The notes: generated by a model from the sequence alone, not told the origin. Counted from the first letter of the stretch, positions 11,216 to 26,798 are shown. The stretch is DNA of 64,000 nt from Apophysomyces variabilis (GCA_002749535.1 MZZL01000409.1:3902775-3966774); one strand, 5' to 3'. Numbers and translations: made by a program.

Positions 11216-12110
11216 TCAGGTGCTATTTTTCTTTTCTAGATTGAATTCGATGACAAAGAATGTCTTTGTTCCATCTCTTGTCTTGGCAATGAAACGCCAT
11301 GGCTAGCATAGGATGTCAGTATAGAGCAATCTAGATAAAAAGAGAAACAAAGTTCATTTCTAACTTGAATATGATGTTACCTGTCCATCCCAGTAAGGTA
11401 GGATGCTTATCGAGAACCCTGGAACTTTCAAGGCGAGCTGCAAAAGGACGAAATAAAGTTGGTTTCATACTACGCCAAATGCTAGTTTGTGTTTTTCTTA
11501 TGCTTACTTTGCTTGCGTCGATAAACGGATTACAGAAATCCATTGACCATATTTGGTTCTCATTTACATTCAGCGCTTCGCGGTGTTCTGGTATAGTGAA
11601 ATAGCGTTTACGATCTTTATTGGGACCCATTATTTCTTGAAGGAAAGGGCCGCCTTCTTCTACGGGTTGGCCTTGAGAGGACGGCCATGACAAAGAATGG
11701 TTTGGGTTAATGGCGAGACGGTTCATTGTCACAATCAATGGGCTGAATGCATAAGGTTCCGCAGCATAGAGGTCGCACACCAAACCGGGATCAAACCACT
11801 TTAAAAATTGGATACCAATAGATGCGCCATAAGGCAGTCGAAGTGGTCTATCGAACTGGTTACCAAACAAGATGTCGTCTGCTGTACAAGGATGCAGAAA
11901 GCGTCCAATGATTTGAATACAAAAAGTGTCTTTTGTTTGATCAAAGTAGGATGAATGTCCATAAACTCCTCGAAGACGAACAGAGATATAACCATCAAAG
12001 AGATCTGTCTGTATGCGTATTGGATTTTGATCCTCGTTGATAGGAGCTGGACGGAGTGTATCAATAGAAGAGCCGACACGGACTTGGACTGCAAAGTCTT
12101 GGTAGGACAT
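11216..12110 (-). CDS. DUF1769 / UPF0590 family protein
   Basis: A fungal family of unknown function. The minus-strand product starts MSYQDFAVQVRVG at 12110 and shows the family blocks: IRIQTDLFDGYISVRLRG, SYFDQTKDTFCIQIIGRF, the highly typical DDILFGNQFDRPLRLPYG, FLKWFDPGLVCDLYAAEPY and GRPFAFSP-type sequence. The segment HPTLLGWTG precedes an intron, and the last exon reads WRFIAKTRDGTKTFFV and IEFNLEKKNST with a stop at 11216. I prefer this spliced end to the unspliced one at 11331, because the family normally ends in this FVxxF segment; the phase of that last intron is not fully resolved. It is head-to-head with the CSC1 gene (160 bases) and tail-to-tail with the aminotransferase (11 bases), so the two convergent transcripts must overlap. 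Confidence 0.82.
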
Positions 12111-12270
12111 GATGTTGAATTGCTTCTTGTGCAACGGCAAGCAAGAGAGAAAATAACTTTCTGGTGAAACCACTGTTCTTTTTTTAAGTCGCCGCGTACA
12201 GAAAGTTTGCCCCTCTCTTTTTCAATCAATTTAATTTCTCTTTTTCTGTACCTCTTTTTCATTGTTCTCC

Positions 12271-13251
12271 ATGGGCCTCTATGTCTCCTGGTCAGACCAA
12301 AAGAAGCAGGATGAGCAACTTTCCGTCAAGTCTATGGCCGTCCAACTCGGTATCAATCTCGCCATAGCCATTGGCGTCATCCTTTGCTTCAGTTTTCTAA
12401 GACCTCGACATACCCTTGTTTATGCACCTAAATACAAATTCTCCTCAGAAGAGTAGGTGGATGCGTATGAATCGCTCTCCCTAATCATACAAACACTTTC
12501 GCTCTGCAGAAAAAGACCTCCTATTGTGGGATCAGGCTGGTTCGATTGGGTCAGACCACTTATGACCGTCTCCGATGAATTCCTGATCGAACGAATCGGA
12601 TTTGACGCGGTGATGTTTATTCGCTTTGTTCGCGTCCTTCGCAAGCTCTTGTTGATCATGAGTGTTATTGGAATATTTGCTCTGATACCCATAAACATTG
12701 TCGCCACCGCCCGTACTGGGTAAGGAAATCCGTTGCTATTTTTATTGTTTTCTTTTTCCTGACTCTCACCGCTCTTTTCTGTCGTACAAAAAAGGAACTT
12801 GCCAACTGGGCCGAGTATTGATTTTCTGTCTATCTCCAGTATCAATTACCTTAATGGAAAGATGCGACCTGACCCAGACACAAGATGGTACTGGTCGCCG
12901 TTTGCTGCAACATGGTTGTTCTCGATTATTATTGCCTATTATATGTACCGCTCGTCGTGCGATTACGTCAATATGCGTCAGCAGTACTTCAGACACCCCG
13001 CCAAACGTGCTTCGGCCAATTCCCTACTCGTCAGCAATGTGCCTGAAGATAAACGATCGGACGAAAAGCTAAAGCAATGGCTAGAAACAAAATCATTACC
13101 GTACCCTATACAGGAAGCAATGATCGGTCATCATAGCGACCAATTGACCAAATTGACAAAAGAACATGAAGAAGCAGTGCGTAACCTTGAAGATACACTC
13201 TCTTATTATTTGAACGGTAAGCTCAATGACCTAATAAGGGAAAGGAAAAAT

Positions 13252-13295
<44 letters not shown>

Positions 13296-13839
13296 NNNNN
13301 NNNNNNNNNNNNNNNNNNNNNNNNNNNNNNNNNNNNNNNNNNNNNNNNNNNNNNNNNNNNNNNNNNNNNNNNNNNNNNNNNNNNNNNNNNNNNNNNNNNN
13401 NNNNNNNNNNNNNNNNNNNNNNNNNNNNNNNNNNNNNNNNNNNNNNNNNNNNNNNNNNNNNNNNNNNNNNNNNNNNNNNNNNNNNNNNNNNNNNNNNNNN
13501 NNNNNNNNNNNNNNNNNNNNNNNNNNNNNNNNNNNNNNNNNNNNNNNNNNNNNNNNNNNNNNNNNNNNNNNNNNNNNNNNNNNNNNNNNNNNNNNNNNNN
13601 NNNNNNNNNNNNNNNNNNNNNNNNNNNNNNNNNNNNNNNNNNNNNNNNNNNNNNNNNNNNNNNNNNNNNNNNNNNNNNNNNNNNNNNNNNNNNNNNNNNN
13701 NNNNNNNNNNNNNNNNNNNNNNNNNNNNNNNNNNNNNNNNNNNNNNNNNNNNNNNNNNNNNNNNNNNNNNNNNNNNNNNNNNNNNNNNNNNNNNNNNNNN
13801 NNNNNNNNNNNNNNNNNNNNNNNNNNNNNNNNNNNNNNN

Positions 13840-13874
<35 letters not shown>

Positions 13875-16800
13875 AAGAATAACCGTGTTGACCGACATTG
13901 CTTCTCCTCACCCTGGTTACAGACGGAAAATCTGTCAAAGCAAAACGGCCGACCATACGCGTTGGCGGATTTCTCGGCATTGGAGGTAAAAAGACAGATG
14001 CCATTGATTATTATACGGAAAAGGTGAACGAGACTGAGGAGGAGATTAATAAACTGCGCCGCACAAATACGAAAACGACCAACTACGGATGGGTTTCCTT
14101 TGAACGCATCGAATGGGCACACAAAACGAATCGGGCTTTGGCTCGGCAAATACATGTCCAGCTATCGCCTACACCTCAGGACTTGATCTGGTCTAATTTG
14201 CCGTTATCCAACAAGGCTCGCCAAGCAAAGCGATGGATGGGACGTGGTTTATACTGGGTGTTTGTGTTTGCTTGGATGATTCCTGTCGGTGCCCTCTCTG
14301 CTACATCCAATCTCATGAATTTGATACGTTTCATTCCAGATGGTGATGTATTTATCGACAACCATCAATTTCTGATGGGCTTCGTTCAGTCATATTTTAC
14401 ACCTATTGTGATGGCCGTCTTTTTTCTCGTGCTTCCATACATCTTCCGCTTTTTATCTCAGATGCAAGGTTACCGCAGCGAAACGACACTGGATCGAAAG
14501 GTGTTACTCAAGCTCTATGCCTTTTTTATCATCAACAATTTCCTTCTTTTCACGCTTGCATCAATCCTCCTCAGTCTTTATGGACAGATTCAAGCATTGA
14601 TATTGAACGGAACCTTACCAAACGATGAGAAAATCTCGAACTATTTGATGCAGTTGGCAAAAAACATCTCAGATGTGTCTAATTTTTGGATTAATTATGT
14701 ATGCATCAAAGGTCTGGGTATCACGATGGATCTGGCTCAGATCATGCCACTGCTAATGATCACTCTCAAGAAGCTGATTACCAGACCTAGTCCACGCAAA
14801 CTTCGTGAAATGGCCCAACCAACCGTGTTTGATTATCCACAAAATTACAATCTATTACTCTTTTTCTTTACTATCTCTCTGGTCTATTCAGCCATCGCTC
14901 CTTTGGTTTTACCATTTGCGCTACTTTACTTTGCCGTGGCAACCATGGTTTACAAATATTTGTTGATGTACATCAACGTAACAAAGATTGAAAGTGGAGG
15001 CAAGATGTGGCCAGTGCTATTCCAAACCGTGATGTCCTCGGTGGTTCTCTTCCAAGTCATCATGATCGTCGTCTTAAATCTAAAAGGTGGGTTGTTGCAA
15101 TCGTATCTTTTGATCCCGCTTCCTTTCTTCACTTTGGCCTACCAATACTTTTATGCTCGTCGGCTGCATGTACTGGGATCGTTCTTGATTGGTTCGGGTG
15201 ACAACTTGCCTCCGTTGCCCAAGAAATCCAAGGATGATTTGTTCCACAAATTCCGTGATCCCGCGCTCCACGGCAAATTATCGACGCCCATGGTGCATGA
15301 TGATGTCAAGCACTTGCTTTCTAAGGTTTATCACCAAAAGCAGAACCAAGAAGACCAACCAAAGCAGCATAAACACAACAAACAGCAACACTCGAGACAG
15401 CATCACAATATACCAGGAACGGAAGTTATCGAGATGGCTCAGCAATTTGGTAAGAAGCTCCGGGACGAGCTTGATTTGAAGGAAGACAACGGTTTTTGTC
15501 ATGGACCAGATCAACGTCGCATGACAGTGCTCGGCTTAGACAATGGACAGCAATTAAAGTTCTGTTCCGTCACAGAAAAGGAAGTGGAAGAACCAGACAA
15601 AGAAGCGGATCAGGAGGAGGACGAAGAGGAAAAAGAGGAAATCATGGATAATGATAAACAGAAGCAACCACATCAACTCTTACTACGAAGACAAACCACA
15701 CAAAGTGATTTTGATGATGATCAACGTGGTCTTGTTCAGGATAATCATGTTGAAAAGTACTGGCAGCAGAACCACAATGGCTATGCATCCTCGCCTTCCA
15801 TCGATCATCCAGGCTTTGCAACAGCTCTAGGTCCTAGCAGTACAATACTTGAACAAGATGAGATACGAGTTTCCCGTTCATTGACGCCAATACCACAGCA
15901 GCGACAGTCTCGTTTAGAATTACCTGAAAACGAAACTCAGGATGATTCTTTGCTGCTGAGCGTTCTCGGCGCATCCGCTCTAGCAGCGGGATCAGGAGAG
16001 GCTACTAACAAGCACTTGCGAGGGCCGGGACAGCAGCGTAATGTTACATCGGAATACATAGAAATGTACGAATCATGGCCAACTCAGCAAACAAATATCT
16101 CTGATGATCTCGCAAGTCATGAAGTAGAAAGTAAGCAACATGATATTCGGCCTCTATCCCTAGACGAATTCGGTGATACGCCAATGAAACGACGTCAATC
16201 CGCGCCATTGCTTCGTGAATACGCCATAGCGAAAACATTGATGGCGGTAGCAGATCAGGGCGAGCAGGTTCTTGCCCCCACCAGCCATCGACGACAATCG
16301 ATGCCACCAGGGCTGGCCAGCCAACCAGAAGAAAGAAAAGCATTAGATCACTTGAAGAGACGTCTCTCTGCTCCGTCATTCAAAGCCTACCGCCAGCACG
16401 CTATCCGATCCGTCAATCCGTCGAGTTTGAAGCCCTTGCTCGACACAAACGTTACGCTCCAACGCAGCCGTACGATGCCGGCTCATCGACGGCGCGAAGC
16501 TTCCTCCCAATTTGCATTAAAACAACAAGAGGACTTAGAGGACATAGTACAGGGGACGAATCCTGCTGCAGAGGGAAAGGCAGCTCAGTCTATGTTGCGG
16601 CGCAACAGTTGGACGGAGAGGACGATCAATCCCTTCAGCGACGAATATGGTGAGTTTGAGGATGAGGAACAAGAGATGGGTAGTGGAGGCGGAAATGGTG
16701 AAGGAAGAGTAGGAGGTAGTAGTGGACGGCGTAAAAGCGGCAGCAGTAATCATAGTCGTCTACGTCGGAGCCAGACCTTGCCATCCGGGAACGAACGGTT

Positions 16801-16990
16801 CAGTTCTCAGGACTACCGCATCACTTATTACGAGAATGCTCTGAACGAGTCCTTCGAGTCAACTTCCCTACTGGATCTACCACGCCAGCGACTATCATCT
16901 TCCTCCAGCCTGGAATACTTCCGACGCCAGTACCAAAACACGCAGCAGGACCGCATACCAGCTCAAATTCAGGGACAACGAAGACCATGA
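12271..16990 (+). CDS. CSC1/OSCA family (DUF221) hyperosmolality-gated calcium-permeable channel, interrupted by an N gap
   Basis: OSCA/CSC1/TMEM63 proteins are mechanically or osmotically gated cation channels of the plasma membrane or endomembranes. The N-terminal exons from the ATG at 12271 give the first membrane segment (LAIAIGVILCFSFL), then KKRPPIVGSGWFDWVRPL-type linker sequence and LIERIGFDAVMFIRF. The cytosolic ferredoxin-like domain has ANSLLVSNVPED. After the gap come RVGGFLGIGGKKTDAIDYYT, the conserved GWVSFERIEWAHKTNRAL-like stretch and PTPQDLIWSNL. The pore-forming membrane block follows, with at least eight further hydrophobic segments between about 14240 and 15170. The C-terminal 550 residues or so are low complexity, rich in Gln, Ser, Arg and acidic runs, unusually long for the family. 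The N gap lies in what reads as an intron (donor at 13217, acceptor at 13922). Confidence 0.92.
13296..13839. other. Assembly gap (544 N) flanked by poly(A) on both sides
   Basis: The gap is preceded by 35 A (13261-13295) and followed by 33 A (13840-13872). The flanks read as the two ends of one intron of the CSC1/OSCA gene (13217-13922). The homopolymer on both sides suggests a long A tract or A-rich tandem sequence that the assembler could not cross. The true length is unknown. Confidence 0.95.
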
Positions 16991-17315
16991 CCTCATCTGA
17001 ATTACCTTAGCTTGTAAAACTGTTTTCCACATTTTCAAAGATATATAAACGCTTTATCACTGTAAAATGGAATATATAACTGTCACTCCTGACGGCTGTT
17101 TCATCAACTTTACCTGGTATATTATTATCAATCCAAAAAAAGAAACAAAGATTATCGACAATCAATATGATTCTTTTATTACTATTAGCACGAGATTTTT
17201 TTTTCCTCATGGTTAACTATGTAACAAAACGAGCAAGAGAAAGTAAAGGTGAAATTGAGAAAGATGTAAAGAGAGAAAAAGAAAAACGAAATCAAAGAAA
17301 TAAACCTATCATTAG
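16991..17315. other. Convergent 3' flanks of CSC1/OSCA and MVD1
   Basis: A 325-base AT-rich spacer between two stop codons facing each other. Short frames only; it would contain both 3' UTRs and polyadenylation signals. Confidence 0.5.
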
Positions 17316-18623
17316 TTAGATTAAACGTTTGGGAATACCATCCGCGTTGAGAAGAGATTCCGCCTCATTCAAAGTACGCGGTCCATCATGAACCTTGGTA
17401 TGCAGCAACCGGCTCACGCTTCCGGCAGGATAAACGGGGATGACGTTTTCATTAAAGCCAACGTGATTAGGTTTGAATTTGTTACCAAGCTGAACAGTAC
17501 TGTCAAGCACCTTATAGTGATCATTGAAGTAGGTGGATGGATCAGCACCAGGGAAATAATGCGCAATCAATTGGATGATTTCAGACATGTTTTCCTTGGT
17601 AGCGTAGATGACTGCGTTCGGACCAGCATCGTATGTGTAGGCGGCCTTGAGACGGCCGTCAGGTGCAGTCTTGTTGTATTCATGCACCAACCGCATGATA
17701 CCGCGGGATGTATCATTCTGATAGAAGATAGGTGGATAAGTGTCCAGACAAACAGCATGGAATTGGTTCGAATCGCGCATGGTAAGTTCGGCGAACGACT
17801 GGAAATCTTTCTCCAAGATGGCTTTCTTCATAGCGTCCATGGTTGCAGGCACATGCTTCAAGCGTTCAGCAAACAGTGGACTTGTCTGGACAGTGTGCTG
17901 CATGCCTTCGGTGGAAGATGTTCCCTTCTTGGCATCGGACACTACACAGACCAAAGCTTCCAGTTCAGGCCAATGAGACTCTGGCGCGATCTGGACAGCC
18001 ATGGAATCCGATCCATCCGCCTGCTGGCCCATTTCCCAGGCTACAAACCCACCAAACAAGGAACGGCAAGCCGAACCGGATCCCTGACGGGCAATGCGCG
18101 ACAATTCCGAGATGCTGATAGGCAGTTCAAACAACTGGGCAAGGGTGTAGACGAGGGCAGCTAAACCTGACGCCGACGATGCCAAACCGGCAGCCGTTGG
18201 AAAATTGTTTTCAGAACAGACATGCACGCGATAAGTGGACAAAGGTTCGATGGGCTTGCCTGCGGCGGCGGCCTCGTCTTCCATCTTCTTGCGGATGGCG
18301 CGTGTTTCGCGGAAGCAATTGTGCATGCGCTTGTTCTTTGTAATGTCTTCCTCTTTTCCATTCAACCAGAGTCGGTCGCTTTCGAATTTTTCAGAAGCAG
18401 AGATGGTCGTCTTGCTGTGCAGGATGTCTTGCGAGAGGGTCACCGACAGCGAGTCATTGGTTGGCAGGATGAGCTCCGTGTCGCGTTTGCCCCAATATTT
18501 GACAACCTTGTTTTTTCCATCAAGGTCATAAGGTGAATATACGTATACACTAGCAAGAATCTTATTTAATGTATGGATACTTACAGCGATGTTGACAGGA
18601 GCTGTGCAAGTAACTGTTTTCAT
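17316..18623 (-). CDS. MVD1: Diphosphomevalonate decarboxylase
   Basis: This enzyme converts mevalonate 5-diphosphate to isopentenyl diphosphate with ATP, the last step of the mevalonate route that feeds ergosterol, dolichol and prenyl groups. The first exon is tiny (13 codons, MKTVTCTAPVNIA, 18585-18623); a gtaagt donor and an intron of about 73 bases lead to VVKYWGKRDTELILPTNDS. Characteristic GHMP-kinase features follow: FPTAAGLASSASGLAAL, RQGSGSACRSLFGGFVAW, KGTSSTEGM and the catalytic aspartate in YTYDAGPNAVIY. The protein ends GIPKRLI at 17316. The unspliced upstream frame to 18662 would lose the conserved NIAVVKYWGKRD join, so the start at 18623 is preferred. Length of about 400 residues is normal. 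Confidence 0.96.
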   Translation of the reverse strand: MKTVTCTAPVNIAVSIHTLNKILASVYVYSPYDLDGKNKVVKYWGKRDTELILPTNDSLSVTLSQDILHSKTTISASEKFESDRLWLNGKEEDITKNKRMHNCFRETRAIRKKMEDEAAAAGKPIEPLSTYRVHVCSENNFPTAAGLASSASGLAALVYTLAQLFELPISISELSRIARQGSGSACRSLFGGFVAWEMGQQADGSDSMAVQIAPESHWPELEALVCVVSDAKKGTSSTEGMQHTVQTSPLFAERLKHVPATMDAMKKAILEKDFQSFAELTMRDSNQFHAVCLDTYPPIFYQNDTSRGIMRLVHEYNKTAPDGRLKAAYTYDAGPNAVIYATKENMSEIIQLIAHYFPGADPSTYFNDHYKVLDSTVQLGNKFKPNHVGFNENVIPVYPAGSVSRLLHTKVHDGPRTLNEAESLLNADGIPKRLI

Positions 18624-18966
18624 GGAACGTAAGGAGAGAAGAGGGACACAACTGTTGTTCAAACGGCGAAACGATTTTTGACGATGAGCTCTCGCCTTTC
18701 AATGGCCGCAAAAAAAAGCCTGATATTCCCAAAAACAGCAAACAATGCATCCTGAACTTGGCCTCATCCCTTTGGTTGACCCCTTCTCCTTCTGTTCTTC
18801 CCAGCCTAGTCTGCACTCCGCACGTAATAGTTGAACGATAAAATATATCATAAACAAAGTCAAATGATTGAAAGCCTGCGCAATACCGCCGTTAAAAGTC
18901 TATTCTAGTACAATGTACAAAGTGCATGTGCCCATATAGGCCCAAATGAAATGGATAATCTAAAAT
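18624..18966. promoter_or_regulatory. Upstream region of MVD1, 3' flank of glutamyl-tRNA synthetase
   Basis: A 343-base spacer on the same strand as both neighbours. It must contain the MVD1 promoter. I found no sterol-type regulatory element that I could defend. Confidence 0.35.
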
Positions 18967-23019
<4,053 letters not shown>

Positions 23020-23978
23020 CCAGCATTGTTGTAGTACCAGTAATAAGAATTGTTGTAACTGTCTTTCTTTTGTTCAAACAGTGAGTGGAAAAGGGAGAGA
23101 ATAGGATCCATTTGGTTATCGGAAAAGAATCAAGTAGAGAACGCTGAGATATACATTATTTACCAGAAAACAATATCGCGACGTATGTCGATCTAAGTCC
23201 AGGCTGTTGGAATTAAATGTCGCGATGAAATTTCTATGTCTGCTACCTTTACTGATCCGCTTATTCGCGCTATCTATCACATTAGGTGTTCTCCTGTTCA
23301 GCGTGCTGTTGCCTGCTGCTTTATTGCAAAACGCTTTTGTGACTTTGCCAGATACTTTCGATACAAATCTCAAATGACCGCTCCTACTACTTCTTTTGAC
23401 GGTCTGTTTTACCCTTGAGTCACAAGGGGTTTTCTTAGCTTTTGCATCCTAAGAGATTGATCTGGTCAGACCAGACATATTTATCATCTTTGTACTTTTT
23501 TTTACTGCAGTTGAATAGGGTCTGCTTATACGTTTGAACTGATGTGGCGCTTATCTAACCTCAAAAATGCCAATCAGAAGCGTATCGACGATTGGTTTTA
23601 TTTTCCTTCATATGTTCTTTTCATTTTTCCTTTCCATTATTTTACTATGAGCATGACATAATTTCTGAATCACAATATTCTCTACGGATCATTGCACAAC
23701 AAATTGAAAATAACGTAAACTGCGTCAATTTTTGTTCGGATGCACCCGAAGATGATGCCGCCTTTACGTACTCTAGTCAAAGACATGACAAGGGAATCTC
23801 TCACGGGGTATTGTGCAGACGCACTTTCGAACCATATCAAACAGGAAGGTTAAAGAGGACTTAGCAAACAAGAGCAAGATAGAAGAGCAAATGTAAATCA
23901 GAGAAGAAGAATCAGAAAGCAAATGAGAAAATCTCAACGAACATTTAAATCATCTGGCTGAAACACAAAAGATCAACG
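23020..23978. other. Spacer with no recognised gene apart from a small hydrophobic frame
   Basis: About 960 bases between the TDRD3-like gene and a small minus-strand candidate. The only open frame that looks non-random is the 50-codon hydrophobic one listed separately at 23225. The rest is AT-rich. Confidence 0.4.
23225..23377 (+). CDS. Small hydrophobic peptide frame (50 aa), unrecognised
   Basis: The frame starts at the ATG at 23225 and stops at 23375-23377. It codes a strongly hydrophobic run of about 35 residues (MKFLCLLPLLIRLFALS, GVLLFSVLLPAALL) followed by a short polar tail ending DTFDTNLK. It would be a single membrane-spanning or signal-anchor peptide. Another frame of 60 codons overlaps it from 23236, so at most one is real. 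No upstream or downstream exon is evident, and it may be chance. Confidence 0.2.
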   Translation: MKFLCLLPLLIRLFALSITLGVLLFSVLLPAALLQNAFVTLPDTFDTNLK

Positions 23979-24365
23979 TCAAACTCTTTTTGATCTTGCT
24001 GTGGTTGCTGTTGCCGCTCCTGGCGGCGGACCCATTGTGAGGGAGCGGCGTTGGCCCTATGTAAAGATCATGTTTAGTATCTGTTTCTTTGAATTGATAT
24101 ATGAAAGGCATAATAACTTTACCACGCGGGTCACCGCTCGGACTTCGACCACGTCCTCCATAGGATTCCCGTAATTGTAGTATACGTTGATCGTACTTCC
24201 TTTGAACGTCTGACTGCCAGACATAGTATAAGTTGGCGGCGCTTCATCTTATTGTTTGGCTTTTTTTTTATATCTTTTGCAATGAAATTAACCAATCTTA
24301 TTCATGCATGAATCCATTGCGAGAACGGGCGCATATGCATAACAAGGTGGACATCGTTTTATCAT
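23979..24365 (-). CDS. Small three-exon candidate gene, unrecognised (about 90 aa)
   Basis: Reading the minus strand from the ATG at 24365 gives MIKRCPPCYAYAP and LAMDSCMNKI, then a GT-AG intron of about 50 bases. A second exon contains TYTMSGSQTFKGSTINVYY and NPMEDVVEVRAVTRV. A gtaaag...tacatag intron follows, and a last exon contains GPPPGAATATTARSKRV with TGA at 23979. Phases agree at both junctions, which is the main support. An alternative frame of the middle exon (YYVWQSDVQRKYDQRILQL) is also open through the second intron, so the correct frame is not settled. I recognise no family. Confidence 0.3.
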
Positions 24366-24777
24366 CTCCTTTTATTCAATCTGACGTCAATGAGTATCTA
24401 ATAGCCTTCACCACTCAAAAAAGACATCCACACACTTCTTTTTCACCATTATTTTTATTTCTTTTAAGTTTTCCATTCTGTTCAAAAATCACTAAGCTAA
24501 TTTTACCCTAGATTTTCCTCTTGTAAGCGTATCCTGATCGTACGGGTTAACCTATTGCTATCAGCGCTAGTGTTAACAGTATCAATGCTTATGTAGTATT
24601 GACCATTTAAGCTCTTATAACGTGATAATTAATATAATTCGCTCAGTTTTTAAAATGCGCCAAGTGAATTTGCTTAGATGCGACTTTAATTTTTGTGGTA
24701 TATAGTACATTGGGTTGGGGAAGATAAGAAAAAGGAACAGCAAAAAAGATAATAATGTTATATATTTCGGCCTTCTA
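24366..24777. other. Spacer, no gene seen
   Basis: A 412-base AT-rich region between the small minus-strand candidate and the stop of the Rck2-like kinase. It should contain the kinase 3' UTR; no other feature is evident. Confidence 0.4.
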
Positions 24778-26798
24778 CTACGTCTTTATCACGGGAGGTT
24801 TGACATGTTGTCCGCGACGATTCTTCAGTAAAGTGGCATTGTCAAGATTAAGTTCAAATCCATTCTTGCGTCGGCGAGGCAATGGTGTCGCCAGGTTGGC
24901 GGCCATGGGTTGTATCTGCGGTGCAATAAAGGTATTTGCAGCCACAGCACAAGCATTTTGAGCAAGTTTCTCGGCCATAGCGTTCACATTCACCAGAACA
25001 GCTGCAGCTGGTTTGGTTTCTTCAGCACTTCTTTCTGCTTCTTCCTCTTCTTCGTCGTCCTCTTCGTCTTCTTCCTCAATGATTGCGTCATGGAAGTTTC
25101 TATGATGTTTTTCTTCACCCATTCGCTGAACAGCATAAGTAATATCGAGGATTTCCTTGATCGATGTAACACCTGGAGAGAAAACATCCTTCCGACGTCT
25201 ACTGCTATCGCCATCTGTAGGCTCGACTACTGGCTTCAGAGCAGACACACGTCGAATTTCCTTCTTTCTCTCTCCTGTGATCCACGGATGTTCAAAAAAT
25301 TGATTGATCGTGTATCGCTCGTTTGGATCGACACAGAGTAAATGACGGATAAGGTCTTTTGCCTCGTCTGAGATAGGGTCCCACCAGGGACTTAGAAAGG
25401 TATACTGACCCTTCGCCACCTTATCGGTAAGTGCCCGGATCGACTCATCATAGAAAGGAGGGAATCCAGAGAGAAGTGTATATAGAACGCATCCAATAGC
25501 CCACATGTCTACGGCCTTGGAATAGCGCTGATCCCGCACAATCTCCGGCGCAGTATAACCCACCGTACCGCAAGGCGTCAAGGTCGAATTATCCCAAATC
25601 ACTTTGGAAAGACCAAAATCCGCCAGTTTCACATTACCAATGCCTCCTCCTCCAATGCCAGGTTGAAATACACCTTCGTCCACCTTATCCTCGTCAAACA
25701 ATCGGACAGGCTTCTCAGATGGAATAATTGGGATCGGTTCGAACAGGATATTTTCTGGCTTGATATCCCTATTGGTTCGGTTTTTCCGTCATCATTATCC
25801 CGAATTTCGATCCTTTTTCTTCCCTTTGTTCATTTACCTGTGTACAACACCACATTGTTCATGAAGAAAACGTACACTTTCAGCCAGCTGTACGATGACA
25901 TGACGTGCCAGGTTTTCCGAGAAGTAAGTCAACTTGACAATTTGATGGAAAAGTTCGCCTCCTTCACATAGCTCCAATACAAGGAAGTAGTAGTCATCCG
26001 ATTCGGAAAATTCAATGAGTTGAACAATATTAGGATGCTTGATATTGCGCATAATCTGGACTTCTTTGAGGATACTCGCTCGCTTTTGATCAATGAATGA
26101 TTTTTCTTAGTCATCAAACCAATGCCTTCCTTTTCCCTCTTCCAATTTTTTTTTTACCTCAGTCACTTTGGTTTTCTTTTTCATAGTGGGATGCAAATGA
26201 GTTCTTCCTTGCTAAAAATGATAACCAATGTTTCGTGAGTATCAGAGCACCAAACAGAATCTATATCTATTCGATCCCGAAAATACTTCCTCTTCGATTG
26301 CTGCTTTACCTCGGAGGCGTCCAATTCGTGTTTTCGCACGACCTTGACAGCTACGGCCTTTCCTGTCTCTATATCGCGTGCCTTGTAAACATTGGAAAAC
26401 GCACCACTACCAAAACAAAAAGAGGAATTTCCCCAATCCCATTGTTTAGCAAAACCCAATTGCATCCAGATAACACAGTTGCAGGAACCGATCCAACTTT
26501 TTGCGAAACGGAAAAAGACAGATTGAAAGACTTACTCGCCCACTTTTTGAATAATTTCAAAACGTTCTAGTCCAGGATAATGGGGTAGCTGTGTCTTGCG
26601 CTGATTCTCTTCTTCCACCAGACGCACTGCAACCGTAGCCGCTTTCTCTAATAGACAGGTTCATTCTTTCAAGTTAACAAAAAGAGGTACGTATATTATA
26701 TACGCAAAAAGAAAGGAATGCCGTGTGGTATACACATACACACCTGTCAGTTTGGATGACTTTTTGTTTCGAAACAAGTTTTTAATCTGACTGAGCAT
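24778..26798 (-). CDS. Rck2/Srk1-type CAMK-group serine/threonine kinase
   Basis: Rck2 (budding yeast) and Srk1 (fission yeast) are kinases phosphorylated by the Hog1/Sty1 stress MAPK; they act on translation and cell-cycle entry under stress. The product starts MLSQIKNLFRNKKSSK at 26798. Kinase motifs in order: GSGAFSNVYKARD (glycine loop), AVAVKVVRK (lysine), IMRNIKHPNIVQLIEF, LELCEGGELFHQIV, VVHRDIKPENILFE (catalytic loop), KLADFGLSKVIWDN (DFG), TPCGTVGYTAPEIVRDQRY and MWAIGCVLYTLLSGFPPFY. The loop FQPGIGGGGIGNVKLADF and the SPWWDPISDEAKDLI segment are typical of this subfamily. The tail has an acidic run (about 25030-25080) and ends with the family-like FELNLDNATLLKNRRG. About five short introns interrupt the N-terminal half. 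Confidence 0.92.

Noticed and set aside
13223..14155. Long minus- and plus-strand frames crossing the N gap
   Set aside because: They are artefacts of reading N and poly-A/T as open codons.
17388..18164. 258-residue plus-strand frame
   Set aside because: It is the antisense shadow of MVD1, whose minus-strand frame has all the enzyme motifs.
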